Source: Pseudomonadota bacterium
Lineage (GTDB): Bacteria > Pseudomonadota > Gammaproteobacteria > Burkholderiales > Burkholderiaceae_B
Direction of reading: 5' to 3'
Assembly (NCBI GenBank): GCA_023427945.1
Contig: JAEYZR010000081.1
Coordinates: 1-13,177, forward strand
Length of the DNA: 13,177 nt
This document shows positions 1 to 10,174 of this stretch, one piece after another (positions within the stretch are counted from its first letter, which is position 1; each line of letters begins with the position of its first letter). The notes below the pieces were generated by a model. The model was not told the DNA's origin. It saw only the letters and a program-made list of their open reading frames with translations, and made no database searches. The position numbers and the translations under genes were made by a program.

Positions 1-2259
<2,259 letters not shown>

Positions 2260-2323
2260 AAGGCACTGCGTCACATTCATTCCACATCTATCCGTTACTC
2301 TTACGCGTCCTGCCGGCACGCAT

Positions 2324-2349
2324 AAGCCCGCTCGAACAAGCCCGCTCGA
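2324..2349. repeat. 12-bp direct repeat AAGCCCGCTCGA, two copies
   Basis: AAGCCCGCTCGA occurs at 2324-2335 and again at 2338-2349, two bases apart (14-bp period), in the 137-bp gap between the oxidoreductase and MFS genes. A related GAGCCCGCG follows at about 2359. It could be slippage-derived sequence or a binding site for a regulator of the transporter. I see no convincing promoter in this gap. Confidence 0.4.
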
Positions 2350-2396
2350 TTCATCCCGAGCCCGCGTCCAACAGGCGCGGGCGCATCATCGTTTCC

Positions 2397-3629
2397 ATGA
2401 CGTCCTCATCCTCAGTACCGCAAAGCCCCGCTCTACCACCCTATCCCTATATGGTCTTCATCCTGGGGGCCCTCGCCTGCCTGGGGCCGCTCACGATCGA
2501 CGCCTACCTGCCCGCCTTCGGCGAGATCGGCCACACCTTCCAGCGCTCCCGCGAGGATGTTCAAAGCACGCTGGGCTACTACATGCTGGCCTATGCCTTC
2601 ACCATGCTGTTGCACGGCACGCTGTCCGATACATTCGGCCGCCGCCGCGTCCTGATCGCGGCCCTGTGCATCTATACCGTGGGCGCGCTGGCCGCAGCCG
2701 CCAGTCCATCGTTCGAATGGCTGGTGGCCGGTCGCGTCCTGCAGGGCCTGTCGGCCGGAGCAGGCATGGTCATCGGACAAGCGGTGGTCAACGATTGCTA
2801 CAAGGGTGCGGTTGCCCAGCGCACCCTGTCCTACATCATCATGGTGTTCAGTGTGTCACCGGCCGTGGCGCCCGTGCTGGGAGGCTACCTTGCAGCAGGC
2901 TTCGGGTGGCGCATGATCTTCGTGCTGATGCTGCTGGTTGCCCTGGCCAGCATGGCCTTGTGCGCCTGGGGCCTGCCGGAAACGCTGCCTCCCCACAAGC
3001 GTCAGGCATTCGTTCCCACGGTGTTCATTCGTAACATCGCGCACATTCTGAGTGATCGCATCTTTCTCGCTCTTTCTCTCTCCTTCGGCCTGCTGTTTGC
3101 AGGGTTCGGTTTCATGATCGGCGGGGCACACGACTTCGTGACACAGGTGCTGCGCCTGTCAGAAACCGATTTCGGCTATCTGTTCGTGCCGCTGGTGGCC
3201 GGTATGTTGAGCGGCTCCTATCTGGCGGCACGGCTGGCACCGCGTGCCGCGCCCAGCCACCTGATTGCCGCCGGATTCGGCGTGATGAGCCTGAGCTGCG
3301 CGCTGAACCTGGCCTACACCGGGCTGGCCGATGTGTTGTCGGTCGCTTACACCGTCATTCCGCTGGGCATTTTTGCCTGCGGGCTGACCCTGGCCTTTCC
3401 GGGCATGACGCTTACCGTGCTGGGCCGCGTTCCGGCTCTTGCCGGGACGGCGGCTTCGGTGCTGGGCTTCATCCAGATGGTCTTCTTCTCCATCGCCAGC
3501 GGCTGGGGGGTCGCGCTGGTCTATGGCAGCGCATGGCGCATGGCGCTCGCGCTCACCCTGGGCATGGCGGCCAGCGGTTTGAGCTGGTTGCTGATCAGCA
3601 CGACCAGACGGGCACCTGTATTACCTTGA
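2397..3629 (+). CDS. Bcr/CflA-family drug-resistance MFS transporter
   Basis: A 410-residue inner-membrane protein, the normal length for a 12-helix DHA1 drug:proton antiporter. Visible signatures are the TM1 motif LTIDAYLPA (residues 32-40) typical of Bcr/CflA proteins, motif A GTLSDTFGRRRVL (74-86) in the first cytoplasmic loop, motif B AGRVLQG (111-117), and an antiporter-type motif C around VSPAVAPVLGGYL (152-164). The family exports drugs and small metabolites (bicyclomycin, chloramphenicol, sulfonamides, cysteine); the substrate cannot be read here. The ATG at 2397 is the first start available in this frame, but no good Shine-Dalgarno precedes it. The gene lies 137 bp after the oxidoreductase and 59 bp before the channel gene, same strand; whether they are co-transcribed is open. 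Confidence 0.92.
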   Translation: MTSSSSVPQSPALPPYPYMVFILGALACLGPLTIDAYLPAFGEIGHTFQRSREDVQSTLGYYMLAYAFTMLLHGTLSDTFGRRRVLIAALCIYTVGALAAAASPSFEWLVAGRVLQGLSAGAGMVIGQAVVNDCYKGAVAQRTLSYIIMVFSVSPAVAPVLGGYLAAGFGWRMIFVLMLLVALASMALCAWGLPETLPPHKRQAFVPTVFIRNIAHILSDRIFLALSLSFGLLFAGFGFMIGGAHDFVTQVLRLSETDFGYLFVPLVAGMLSGSYLAARLAPRAAPSHLIAAGFGVMSLSCALNLAYTGLADVLSVAYTVIPLGIFACGLTLAFPGMTLTVLGRVPALAGTAASVLGFIQMVFFSIASGWGVALVYGSAWRMALALTLGMAASGLSWLLISTTRRAPVLP

Positions 3630-3688
3630 TTCAACCGGCAATCTATTGCGCAGCTTGTTGACAGCTCGCTGGTGGTAAGTTGCCCTGC

Positions 3689-6106
3689 ATGAAAACCCAT
3701 GCCTTGCGGCGCCGTGCTGCGCTCGCCCTACTGCTGTTGATTGTCGGCCTGTTCGGCTGGACGGGATCGACCTGGGCGGGCGAAGCGCCGCCCGATCAGG
3801 CCAAGACGCTGGAGCAGGCACGCAAAGATCTGGATCGGGTGCAGGCGACGCTGGGTGAAGACAAGGTCAACCCTTCCGCCCTGAGCGGCCTGCGCAACAA
3901 GGCCATCACCGTACAGTCTCAGGCCAACGCCGCTGCCGATGCGCTTACCCCACAGCTGGAAAGCGTACAGGCCAGGCTGACCGAACTGGGCGAGGTGCAG
4001 GAGGACAAGCAGGAGGCGCCCAACGTGGCCGCCCAGCGGGCCCAACTCGAAAAAAGCCGCAGCTCGCTCGATGCCCAGGTCAAACTGGCCCGCCTGATGG
4101 CGGTCGAGGCGGGCCAGGCCATAGATGACGTCTCCTCGCTGCGACGGTCGCAGTTTCAGGCGCAGATGGGCGAGCGCACTACCTCTATCCTGGGGTCGGA
4201 TTTCTGGGCCGAATTCCAGGGCGATGTGCCGCGCGACGGCGCACGGCTGGCGCAACTGGGCAGTGAGCTGCGTGCCGTCTTTGCACAGACGACATGGGCA
4301 AACTGGCTGAGCATCGTGGCCGCGGCGCTGGCGCTGGTCGCCCTGCACATGTGGGCCTCGCACCGTCTGCTGAAAATCACGGCCAAACGGGTGCCTTCGG
4401 GTCGGCTGCGCCGCTCCGTCCATGCCATCACCATCGTCATTCTCGGGCTAGCGATCCCGGGCCTGATGGCGCAGGCGGTGTATTTCGGCCTGACCTGGTC
4501 AGGCGAAGTCGACAGGGATCTGCGCTCCGTGCTGCGCAGCACGGTGGCAATGGTCTGCTTTGCAGGCTACGTGGCCGGCCTGGGCGGCGCATTGCTTTCG
4601 CCTTACCGAACGTCGTGGCGGCTGCCCTCGATTCCCGATCTGGTGGCCTTGCGGTTGCGCGCCTTCGCCATTTTTCTGGCCGTCACGCTGGTGCTGATAT
4701 TCCTGAGCGAGCGCATCGCCAGCGAAATCAACGCCAGCCTGACGCTCACCGTCGCCATCAACTGCATGATCGCGCTCGTGCTCGGCGGGCTGCTGGCCAT
4801 CAGCTTGCTGCGTTTTGAAAGCGCTCGCCGCCAGGCATGCGCCGACCCCGAATCGACCAACCCGGTCGCTCGTCCCCTGTGGATGTCCATCGCCGTCGGA
4901 ACAGCCTGGATCGTGCTGGCCATCGGCGCCACCAGCATCCTGATCGGTTATGTCGCCTTTGGCAGCTTCATCATCAAACAACTGAGCTGGACGCTGGTGG
5001 TGCTGGCCTCGGCCTATCTGTTCTCGGTGTTCAGCGACGATCTCTTCACCACGCTGCTGAACCCTCAAAAGAGTGGCGGCGAGGACACGCCCGAGCTCGC
5101 CCACCCGCGGCTGCGCGAGCAGGCCGGCGTGCTGCTCGCCGGCTCCGTCCGGGTGCTGCTGGCGCTGCTCGCCCTCTTGCTGCTGCTCGCGCCGTTGGGC
5201 GCGGGCCCCTTTGAACTGTTCCAGCGTCTGGACCAGGTGCGCGGCGGCATTGCCATCGGGGAGGTCGTCATACGCCCGGCGCGCGTGGCGCAGGCCGTTG
5301 CCGTGCTGCTGCTCACTTTGCTGGCTGTACGGCTGTTCAAGGGATGGCTGTCGCGGCGCTACCTGCCCACGACGCAACTGGACCCCGGCATGCAAGCATC
5401 GGCCAGCACGCTGTTCGGCTACATGGGCATCGTGCTGGCGGTTGCGCTGACGCTGTCCGCCGTGGGCATCGGGCTGGAGCGCATCGCATGGGTGGCATCG
5501 GCACTTTCGGTGGGTATCGGTTTCGGCCTGCAGGCGGTGGTGCAGAACTTTGTGTCGGGCCTGATCATGCTGGCCGAACGCCCGGTGAAAGTGGGCGACT
5601 GGGTGGCCCTGGGCGGCATAGAGGGCGACATCGTGCGCGTGAACGTGCGGGCGACCGAAATCCAGATGTCGGACCGTTCCACGGTCATCGTGCCGAACTC
5701 GGAGTTCATCACCAAGACCGTGCGCAACGTCACGCACAGCAATCCACTGGGCGTGGTCACGATCAAACTGCCCATGCCTCTGGTGACCGATGCCGAACAT
5801 GTCCGCGAGGTGATCATGGCAGCTTTTGCCGAACACCCGGGCGTGCTGGATACACCGGCGCCCAATGTATTCATCGACGGCATCGATGCCAGTGGCAACC
5901 TGATGTTCAACGCCTCGGCCTACGTGTCTTCGCCACGTGCCGCCTATGGCGTGCGCAGCGCCATCCTGTTCGATGTGCTGGGCCGCCTGCGGCAGGCGAA
6001 CACGCCGATGTACCGGCCCGCCTCCCTGGTGCTGCAACCGTCGGATGAAGCCTCGGCCACAGCAGGCCGTGCCGCCGGCCCACGGCAGGATCAACGCGAA
6101 CCATGA
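3689..6106 (+). CDS. DUF3772-containing MscS-family mechanosensitive channel
   Basis: An 805-residue inner-membrane protein of the large MscS type. It has a signal peptide (MKTHALRRR, then a Leu-rich core, likely cleaved after TWA at residue 30), a charged, probably helical periplasmic region (about 35-140), a DUF3772 segment near 115-175, roughly ten or eleven hydrophobic helices from about 205, and then the MscS core. The core shows GFGLQAVVQNF (611-621), the pore-helix signature, and RPVKVGDWV (631-639), the start of the cytoplasmic beta domain, followed by VIVPNSEF. Such channels release solutes on membrane stretch during hypo-osmotic shock; the N-terminal domain's role is unknown. I chose the ATG at 3689, with GGTGG at 3671-3675 as a weak, distant ribosome site. 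An in-frame TTG at 3680 would add three residues (MPC) and is less likely. Confidence 0.9.
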   Translation: MKTHALRRRAALALLLLIVGLFGWTGSTWAGEAPPDQAKTLEQARKDLDRVQATLGEDKVNPSALSGLRNKAITVQSQANAAADALTPQLESVQARLTELGEVQEDKQEAPNVAAQRAQLEKSRSSLDAQVKLARLMAVEAGQAIDDVSSLRRSQFQAQMGERTTSILGSDFWAEFQGDVPRDGARLAQLGSELRAVFAQTTWANWLSIVAAALALVALHMWASHRLLKITAKRVPSGRLRRSVHAITIVILGLAIPGLMAQAVYFGLTWSGEVDRDLRSVLRSTVAMVCFAGYVAGLGGALLSPYRTSWRLPSIPDLVALRLRAFAIFLAVTLVLIFLSERIASEINASLTLTVAINCMIALVLGGLLAISLLRFESARRQACADPESTNPVARPLWMSIAVGTAWIVLAIGATSILIGYVAFGSFIIKQLSWTLVVLASAYLFSVFSDDLFTTLLNPQKSGGEDTPELAHPRLREQAGVLLAGSVRVLLALLALLLLLAPLGAGPFELFQRLDQVRGGIAIGEVVIRPARVAQAVAVLLLTLLAVRLFKGWLSRRYLPTTQLDPGMQASASTLFGYMGIVLAVALTLSAVGIGLERIAWVASALSVGIGFGLQAVVQNFVSGLIMLAERPVKVGDWVALGGIEGDIVRVNVRATEIQMSDRSTVIVPNSEFITKTVRNVTHSNPLGVVTIKLPMPLVTDAEHVREVIMAAFAEHPGVLDTPAPNVFIDGIDASGNLMFNASAYVSSPRAAYGVRSAILFDVLGRLRQANTPMYRPASLVLQPSDEASATAGRAAGPRQDQREP

Positions 6107-6160
6107 GCCGTTCGTCCAGAGTGGGCAAGTCATTTTCAAAACCAAGGAATATCACGCCAG

Positions 6161-7327
6161 ATGCGCAACACCCCCGATATGATCGCCCACACGATGGGCC
6201 GATCAAACCCGACCGTCCAGTCCAGCGTCCACGTGCTCGCCTCCACCCCGGGCATCACGACCGCTCGCGTGGCCGCAATTCTTGCGGCCTGCGCGCTGAC
6301 CACCTCTCTGCCCGCCCATGCGGCATCGACCAGCGAGGGCACAGACTGCCATCGCGCTGCACCGGAATGCTTTGTGTCGTTCTCGCCCGCCGGTGAAAAC
6401 GGCGATCTCGGCTACTACACCTCGCAACCGAAAGCGGGCGAGCAGGCGCCGGTTGCCGCCCTGATTGCACTGCACGGCTATCCACGCGACGTGACCCGAA
6501 CCTTTGACTCGGCCATCAAGGCAACCGAGAAAGCCGGACGGATGAACGACACTGTCGTGGTGGCCCCGCTCTTCCAGGTTGCCCGCTCGCAGGCATCCCG
6601 TTGCCAGTCGTCGGGAACACCCGAAGCCAGGCCATCGGACATTACCTGGACATGCGGCAGCTGGATGCAGGGCGGCGTGGGCCATTTCGACAAGCAGGCC
6701 GGCCCGACGTCCTTCGCCGCGCTGGATGCCCTGGTCGACGAGGTTCACCGCAAGTACCCCTCGGTCAAGACCATCACGCTGTTTGGCTTTTCCGCCGGGG
6801 CGCAAACCATCCAGCACTACATCGGCTTTTCCAACCCGCGTGCGAGCGCCGAGGTTCGCCTGCGATTCATCGTGTCCGATCCCGGCTCCTGGCTTTATTT
6901 CGACAGCTACCGCCCTCACCCTCCGGCCGACCCGGCAGCGTGCCCGGACGTAGACAAGTGGAAATATGGCATTGAAGACATGCCCGCCAATCTGGGGCGC
7001 TCCGCGGCGCAGGCACGCGCTCATTACGCCCAGGCCGAGGTGCATTACATGCAGGGCGAAAAGGACACCGGCAAAGGCCCGGGCGCCTACTACAAGATTC
7101 TGGACAAGTCCTGCGCGGCTCAGGCACAGGGCCCTTATCGACTCGAACGCGGGCTGGCCTATGCCGAGTACGACCGAAAAATGATTGCACCGCAGAAACA
7201 GCGCCAGGTCACCGTCGTGCCAGATTGCGGTCATAGCGTCGCCTGCGTGCTGCCTTCCCGGCAGGCTCGTGGCGTCCTGTTCCCCGATGACACACAGGCA
7301 GAATCGCCGGCCAGGCCATCGCGCTGA
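6161..7327 (+). CDS. secreted alpha/beta-hydrolase-fold protein, substrate unknown
   Basis: A 388-residue protein that I place only at fold level. Seen: an Ala/Leu-rich segment ending PAHA at residue 54, a probable signal-peptidase site; LHGYPRD with HG at 105-106, a typical oxyanion-loop position; GFSAG with Ser211, a classic nucleophile elbow; and His358 in CGHSVACV, a plausible catalytic histidine. Asp302 in GEKDTG is a possible acid, though 56 residues before the histidine is a long spacing. Eight cysteines remain after the signal peptide, an even number suited to disulfides in the periplasm or outside the cell. The part before the hydrophobic core is long (about 36 residues). AAGGA at 6144-6148 lies 12 nt before the chosen ATG, and no later start has a better ribosome site. 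The gene begins 54 bp after the channel gene. Its last 119 bp overlap the converging DUF2784 frame. Confidence 0.78.
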   Translation: MRNTPDMIAHTMGRSNPTVQSSVHVLASTPGITTARVAAILAACALTTSLPAHAASTSEGTDCHRAAPECFVSFSPAGENGDLGYYTSQPKAGEQAPVAALIALHGYPRDVTRTFDSAIKATEKAGRMNDTVVVAPLFQVARSQASRCQSSGTPEARPSDITWTCGSWMQGGVGHFDKQAGPTSFAALDALVDEVHRKYPSVKTITLFGFSAGAQTIQHYIGFSNPRASAEVRLRFIVSDPGSWLYFDSYRPHPPADPAACPDVDKWKYGIEDMPANLGRSAAQARAHYAQAEVHYMQGEKDTGKGPGAYYKILDKSCAAQAQGPYRLERGLAYAEYDRKMIAPQKQRQVTVVPDCGHSVACVLPSRQARGVLFPDDTQAESPARPSR

Positions 7328-7718
7328 TCCGTGCCGCCCGGCAGCGACCGGGTCTGGCGCGCCCGCGTCGCGACCAGATAAAACCGTAGATCACGGCATT
7401 GAGCAGGATGACCAGGCCACCCAGCCCCATCTGCACCGGCCGGGTCAGCCCCTCCGGATAGATGACCGAGGTGATGTAGTGCTCGATGAAACCACCGGAA
7501 TATCCCTCCTGCCCACCCGCCAGGCGCAGGCTGTTTTCCAGCGGCGTGAGCGGGCAGATCATTCCCGTGAGCATGACGGTCGCCCCCCACAGGGCTGCCA
7601 GGATGTGCAGCCATGACCAGCGTGGCCGCCACAGGGACAGCAAACCACCGATCACGACAAACAGGACGAACAATCCATGAAAGACGAGTACGAGATCGGC
7701 GGCAAACCTATAGAGCAT
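7209..7718 (-). CDS. DUF2784 family small membrane protein with a C-terminal extension
   Basis: A 169-residue frame whose first 120 residues look like a complete DUF2784 protein: hydrophobic helices at about 8-27, 38-55 and 97-115, the hallmark ICPLTPLEN (54-62), and GGFIEHY (75-81). Members I know are about 120-135 residues, end soon after an Arg-rich stretch such as SRRGR here (116-120), and have no assigned function. Here the frame stays open for about 49 more residues, rich in Arg and Ala, antisense to the end of the secreted-hydrolase gene. This tail may be real, or the result of a lost stop codon. The ATG at 7718 fits the family's start, and lies 8 bp after the stop of the upstream 157-residue gene, so the two are probably co-transcribed. 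I see no clear Shine-Dalgarno, so translational coupling is likely. Confidence 0.82.
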   Translation of the reverse strand: MLYRFAADLVLVFHGLFVLFVVIGGLLSLWRPRWSWLHILAALWGATVMLTGMICPLTPLENSLRLAGGQEGYSGGFIEHYITSVIYPEGLTRPVQMGLGGLVILLNAVIYGFIWSRRGRARPGRCRAARISAMAWPAILPVCHRGTGRHEPAGKAARRRRYDRNLARR

Positions 7719-7726
7719 CGAGACGA

Positions 7727-8200
7727 TCAGAGATGACGAACAGGAGGATGCTGGCGCGGCGCGTGGGCCGGGGTGATCACGCCAGATTCTGCACCGGGTA
7801 CGACGTGCGGAACCACGGCGGATGGGGGACGTGCCAGCGGAACGACTCGGGTGCCCGCGGGCAAGGCCGAGCCACTGCGTACTTGCGAGCGTGACGCTTC
7901 GGCCGGGGTACTCATGAGCAGGCCGAACAGAAGCGACACCAGGAACAGCCAGACGATACCGGCAAAAATGTGGCGGCGTGCAAACGCGCGTATGGCCGAG
8001 AACAGCATCCAGACGCCCAGGACGATCCATACGATATTCAGGAACGAAGGGTCGATGCCCATCGCTCCGGCCACACCGGCAAAAAATTCGTGCACAGCCG
8101 CGCCGAGCTTGCCGAATATGAAACCGACAGCGTCGACAAGTGAGCGAAGAATCTCGCCCAGAGCATTGCCAACCCAACGGAATACGCCTTCATCTTGCAT
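7727..8200 (-). CDS. unrecognised 157-residue membrane protein with a Pro-rich tail
   Basis: I do not recognise this family. The protein begins with an amphipathic stretch (residues 1-47) lacking a signal peptide, followed by two hydrophobic helices at about 53-72 and 78-96 joined by a short basic turn (RAFARRH), and then a 60-residue tail rich in Pro, Ala, Val, Ser and Arg. Two inner-membrane helices with a flexible soluble tail is the likely topology. The DUF2784 gene starts 8 bp after its stop, on the same strand; the DUF502 gene lies 123 bp upstream. A sigma-70-like promoter at 8290-8263 would start transcription about 55 nt before the ATG. AAGG 12 nt upstream is a weak ribosome site. The frame is well supported by its hydrophobic pattern and the tight spacing, but function is unknown. 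Confidence 0.72.
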   Translation of the reverse strand: MQDEGVFRWVGNALGEILRSLVDAVGFIFGKLGAAVHEFFAGVAGAMGIDPSFLNIVWIVLGVWMLFSAIRAFARRHIFAGIVWLFLVSLLFGLLMSTPAEASRSQVRSGSALPAGTRVVPLARPPSAVVPHVVPGAESGVITPAHAPRQHPPVRHL

Positions 8201-8262
8201 ACGTGTGCAGCGCCTTGGAAAGAACTACAAAAACAGCCGCATATTATGGGTCATGCCGCATG

Positions 8263-8290
8263 ATTACAGGCATGTTTTAAGCGAGGGCAA
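8263..8290 (-). promoter_or_regulatory. predicted sigma-70 promoter for the 157-residue/DUF2784 gene pair
   Basis: On the minus strand, TTGCCC (8290-8285, 4 of 6 matches to the -35 consensus) is followed after 16 bp by TGTAAT (8268-8263, 5 of 6 matches to TATAAT). Transcription would begin near 8256, about 55 nt before the ATG at 8200. Placement in the 123-bp gap after the DUF502 gene supports it; it is a visual match only. Confidence 0.4.
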
Positions 8291-8323
8291 CCCACAGTGG
8301 CGTGCTAGAAACAACAGTATGCG

Positions 8324-8917
8324 TCAGCGAGTCGTTTCGCTGCGAGCCATCCAGGCGATCAGCGACGAACGCATCGCTTCTTCCACGCTCATTTCAATGG
8401 GTTGCACCCATTCCTGCGGCACAAAAACCGTGTAGCCACCGATCATGTAGCCCATGGGCAGATACACCGCCACCCGGTTGCCCGGCATGAAGCCTGCCGG
8501 CAGGCCGTCGGTGCCCACTCGCGTGACCAGGCCGACGACCTCCATAGGCTGGCCAGGCATGCGCAGGATCACGACCTGCTGGGCCGTCTCCTTGGACGAA
8601 GGCGCAAAATAATCGGCGAAGCTCTTGAGCGACGAATAAATGCTTTTGACGACCGGAATATTGGTGAAAGGAAGTTCGATCCAGCCCATGTAACGCGACA
8701 TGCTCTTTTTCGACACCAGATAGCCAATGGCGACAATCCCCAGCACGCCCAGCAACAAACCCAGCCCGGGAACATAGAACGTGCCGATGAACGGGCGCAG
8801 CACGACCAACGCCATCTGCTCACTCCAGGCGAGGAATAAATAAAGGAGATAGATCGTGATGCCCACCGGGAGGATGGTGATCAAGCCGCGAAAAAAATAT
8901 TTGTAGAAGCGTGCCAT
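8324..8917 (-). CDS. DUF502 family inner-membrane protein
   Basis: A 197-residue protein matching the DUF502 family over its whole length: a short basic start (MARFYKYFFRG), helix 1 at about 11-31 (LITILPVGITIYLLYLF), helix 2 at about 49-69, then a soluble domain with the family hallmark NIPVVKSIYSSLKSF (86-100) and a glycine-rich, hydrophobic segment (LPMGYMIGGYTVFVP). The family is widespread in proteobacteria and plants but has no settled biochemical role. I chose the ATG at 8917 because GGAG (8930-8927) lies 9 nt before it; the ATG at 8923 would add two residues (MR) but leaves only 3 nt. The gene is divergent from the Bug-family gene and shares a 220-bp intergenic region with it. Downstream it may be read through into the 157-residue gene. 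Confidence 0.92.
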   Translation of the reverse strand: MARFYKYFFRGLITILPVGITIYLLYLFLAWSEQMALVVLRPFIGTFYVPGLGLLLGVLGIVAIGYLVSKKSMSRYMGWIELPFTNIPVVKSIYSSLKSFADYFAPSSKETAQQVVILRMPGQPMEVVGLVTRVGTDGLPAGFMPGNRVAVYLPMGYMIGGYTVFVPQEWVQPIEMSVEEAMRSSLIAWMARSETTR

Positions 8918-9056
8918 GCGCATGAACTCCGGCAGCCTGATCTGCGCACCGCGCGCAAGTTAAGGACCGAGCGCCGAGCATAGCAAACAAAACGTCCGCC
9001 TTCGCCCGGACAGGACGCTCGCGGGCCCCCTGGACAGATTCCGTAACGATTGCACA

Positions 9057-9085
9057 TTGCCCTGGGGGCATGTAGCAGGCACAAT
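9057..9085 (+). promoter_or_regulatory. predicted sigma-70 promoter of the Bug-family gene
   Basis: TTGCCC (9057-9062, 4 of 6) and CACAAT (9080-9085, 4 of 6) are 17 bp apart, placing a start near 9092, about 53 nt before the ATG at 9145. TGCCC and GGGCA form a small inverted repeat (9058-9070) over the -35 element, a possible operator. It is a modest consensus match, judged by eye. Confidence 0.35.
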
Positions 9086-9144
9086 CGCGCCCGATACGTC
9101 GAAATCGTGCAACTTGCGACGCCGGCTACCTATATGGAGACTTT

Positions 9145-10134
9145 ATGAAACACGCTTTCTTTTCCAACCTGCGTCGCAAGACCTTGATCGCGGGCCTGGC
9201 TGCCTGTACGTTCGCGCTCCCTCTGGCGGCCCAGGCGGCCTACCCTGAGCGCACCGTCCGTATCGTCGTCGGCTTCTCCGCCGGTGGATCGACCGACGTC
9301 ATCGCCCGCATTCTTGCCAAGCAGCTGACCGAAACACTGGGCCAGAGCTTCGTGGTGGAGAACCGTCCCGGCGCCGGCAGCAACATCGCCGCCGAGGCGG
9401 TCGTACGCGCCGACCCCGATGGCTACACGCTGTACTTCATGGCGGTGACCAACACGATCAACCACACGCTCTACAAGAACCTGCGCTTTGACATCACCAA
9501 GGATCTGGTGCCGGTGGCAATGGGTGCCCAGGTGCCCAACGTGCTGGTCGTCAATCCTCAGGTGCCGGCCAAGACGGTCAAGGAACTGGTCGACTACGCC
9601 AAGGCCCACCCCGGCAAGATGGCCTTTGCCTCGTCGGGCAGCGGCACCTCCATCCACATGGCGGGCGAGCTGTTCAAGATGCAGGCAGGCATCGACGTGC
9701 TGCACGTGCCCTACAAGGGCAGCGCACCGGCACTGACCGATCTGATCGGCGGCCAGGTGCAATACGACTTCGACAACATGCCTTCGGCCTGGCCTCACGT
9801 GCAGTCCGGCAAGCTGCGCGCGCTGGCGGTGACCACGCAGGAGCGTTCGCCGTCGGCGCCGGATCTGCCCACGATGAAGGAATCGGGCTTCCCCGACTTC
9901 GACGTGTCCTCCTGGTTTGGCCTGACCGCGCCGGCCAACACGCCGCCGGAAATCGTGAACAAGCTCAATGCCGCCATCGTGCAGGCCCAGGACTCGCCGC
10001 AAGTCCAGGAAACCTTCAAGCAGCTTGGCGCGATCGGCTCGAAAATGACGCAACCTGAATTCGCCGCTTTCGTGCAAGGCGAAGTCGACAAATGGGCTCC
10101 CGTCGTCAAGGCATCGGGCGCAACGGTCGACTGA
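9145..10134 (+). CDS. Bug-family (TctC-type) periplasmic solute-binding protein
   Basis: A 329-residue exported binding protein, the usual size for the family. The signal peptide (basic LRRK, then an Ala/Leu core) is probably cleaved after AQA or AQAA (residues 31-32). Typical Bug features follow: YPERTVRIVVGFSAGGSTD at the mature start, ENRPGAGSNIAAE (72-84), ADPDGYTL (89-96), HVPYKG (187-192) and LTDLIGGQVQ. The two-lobed fold encloses small carboxylates or related ligands; the exact ligand cannot be read from sequence. Bug proteins either serve a TctAB membrane pair or act as sensors, and no tctA or tctB is in this window, so this is one of the many orphan copies common in Bordetella-like genomes. 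GGAGA (9136-9140) precedes the ATG by 4 nt. A strong stem-loop begins 7 nt after the stop codon. Confidence 0.95.
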   Translation: MKHAFFSNLRRKTLIAGLAACTFALPLAAQAAYPERTVRIVVGFSAGGSTDVIARILAKQLTETLGQSFVVENRPGAGSNIAAEAVVRADPDGYTLYFMAVTNTINHTLYKNLRFDITKDLVPVAMGAQVPNVLVVNPQVPAKTVKELVDYAKAHPGKMAFASSGSGTSIHMAGELFKMQAGIDVLHVPYKGSAPALTDLIGGQVQYDFDNMPSAWPHVQSGKLRALAVTTQERSPSAPDLPTMKESGFPDFDVSSWFGLTAPANTPPEIVNKLNAAIVQAQDSPQVQETFKQLGAIGSKMTQPEFAAFVQGEVDKWAPVVKASGATVD

Positions 10135-10140
10135 TACCGT

Positions 10141-10174
10141 CACGCGTCACGGAGTCAGGATTCCGTGACGCGTG
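10141..10174 (+). terminator. perfect 13-bp stem-loop after the Bug-family gene
   Basis: CACGCGTCACGGA (10141-10153) and TCCGTGACGCGTG (10162-10174) are exact reverse complements around an 8-nt loop, starting 7 bases after the stop codon. This is very likely a transcription-end or mRNA-protecting structure, although no T-tract follows. A second hairpin comes immediately after: TGGCGC (10175-10180), loop ATTG, GCGCCA (10185-10190). The two together separate the Bug gene from the next unit. Confidence 0.6.

Noticed and set aside
3658..3663. Perfect TTGACA before the mechanosensitive-channel gene
   Set aside because: Sixteen to eighteen bases downstream there is no acceptable -10 element (TGCCCT at 17), and it would lie at the gene's start; probably chance.
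4499..6145. A 548-codon open frame on the minus strand
   Set aside because: It lies antisense to the mechanosensitive channel, and its translation is rich in His, Gln, Arg and Gly with no domain or hydrophobic pattern; it is a by-product of GC-rich codon use in the real gene.
7337..7352. Hairpin CCCGG-CAGCGA-CCGGG just after the secreted-hydrolase stop codon
   Set aside because: Only 5 bp with no T-tract, within GC-rich sequence that also codes for the DUF2784 protein on the other strand.
7719..8177. Upstream extension of the DUF2784 frame to a 322-residue protein
   Set aside because: The family start fits the ATG at 7718; the extra part is Arg/Cys/Ser-rich and overlaps the 157-residue membrane protein in another frame.
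8254..8276. CATGCC/GGCATG inverted repeat followed by TTTT on the plus strand
   Set aside because: It would terminate plus-strand transcription, but no plus-strand gene lies upstream nearby; the 6-bp stem has a long loop and overlaps the better-supported minus-strand promoter.
9130..10143. A 337-codon minus-strand frame covering the Bug-family gene
   Set aside because: It mirrors the coding frame of a clear periplasmic binding protein, and its translation is Gly/Arg/His-rich with no start context.
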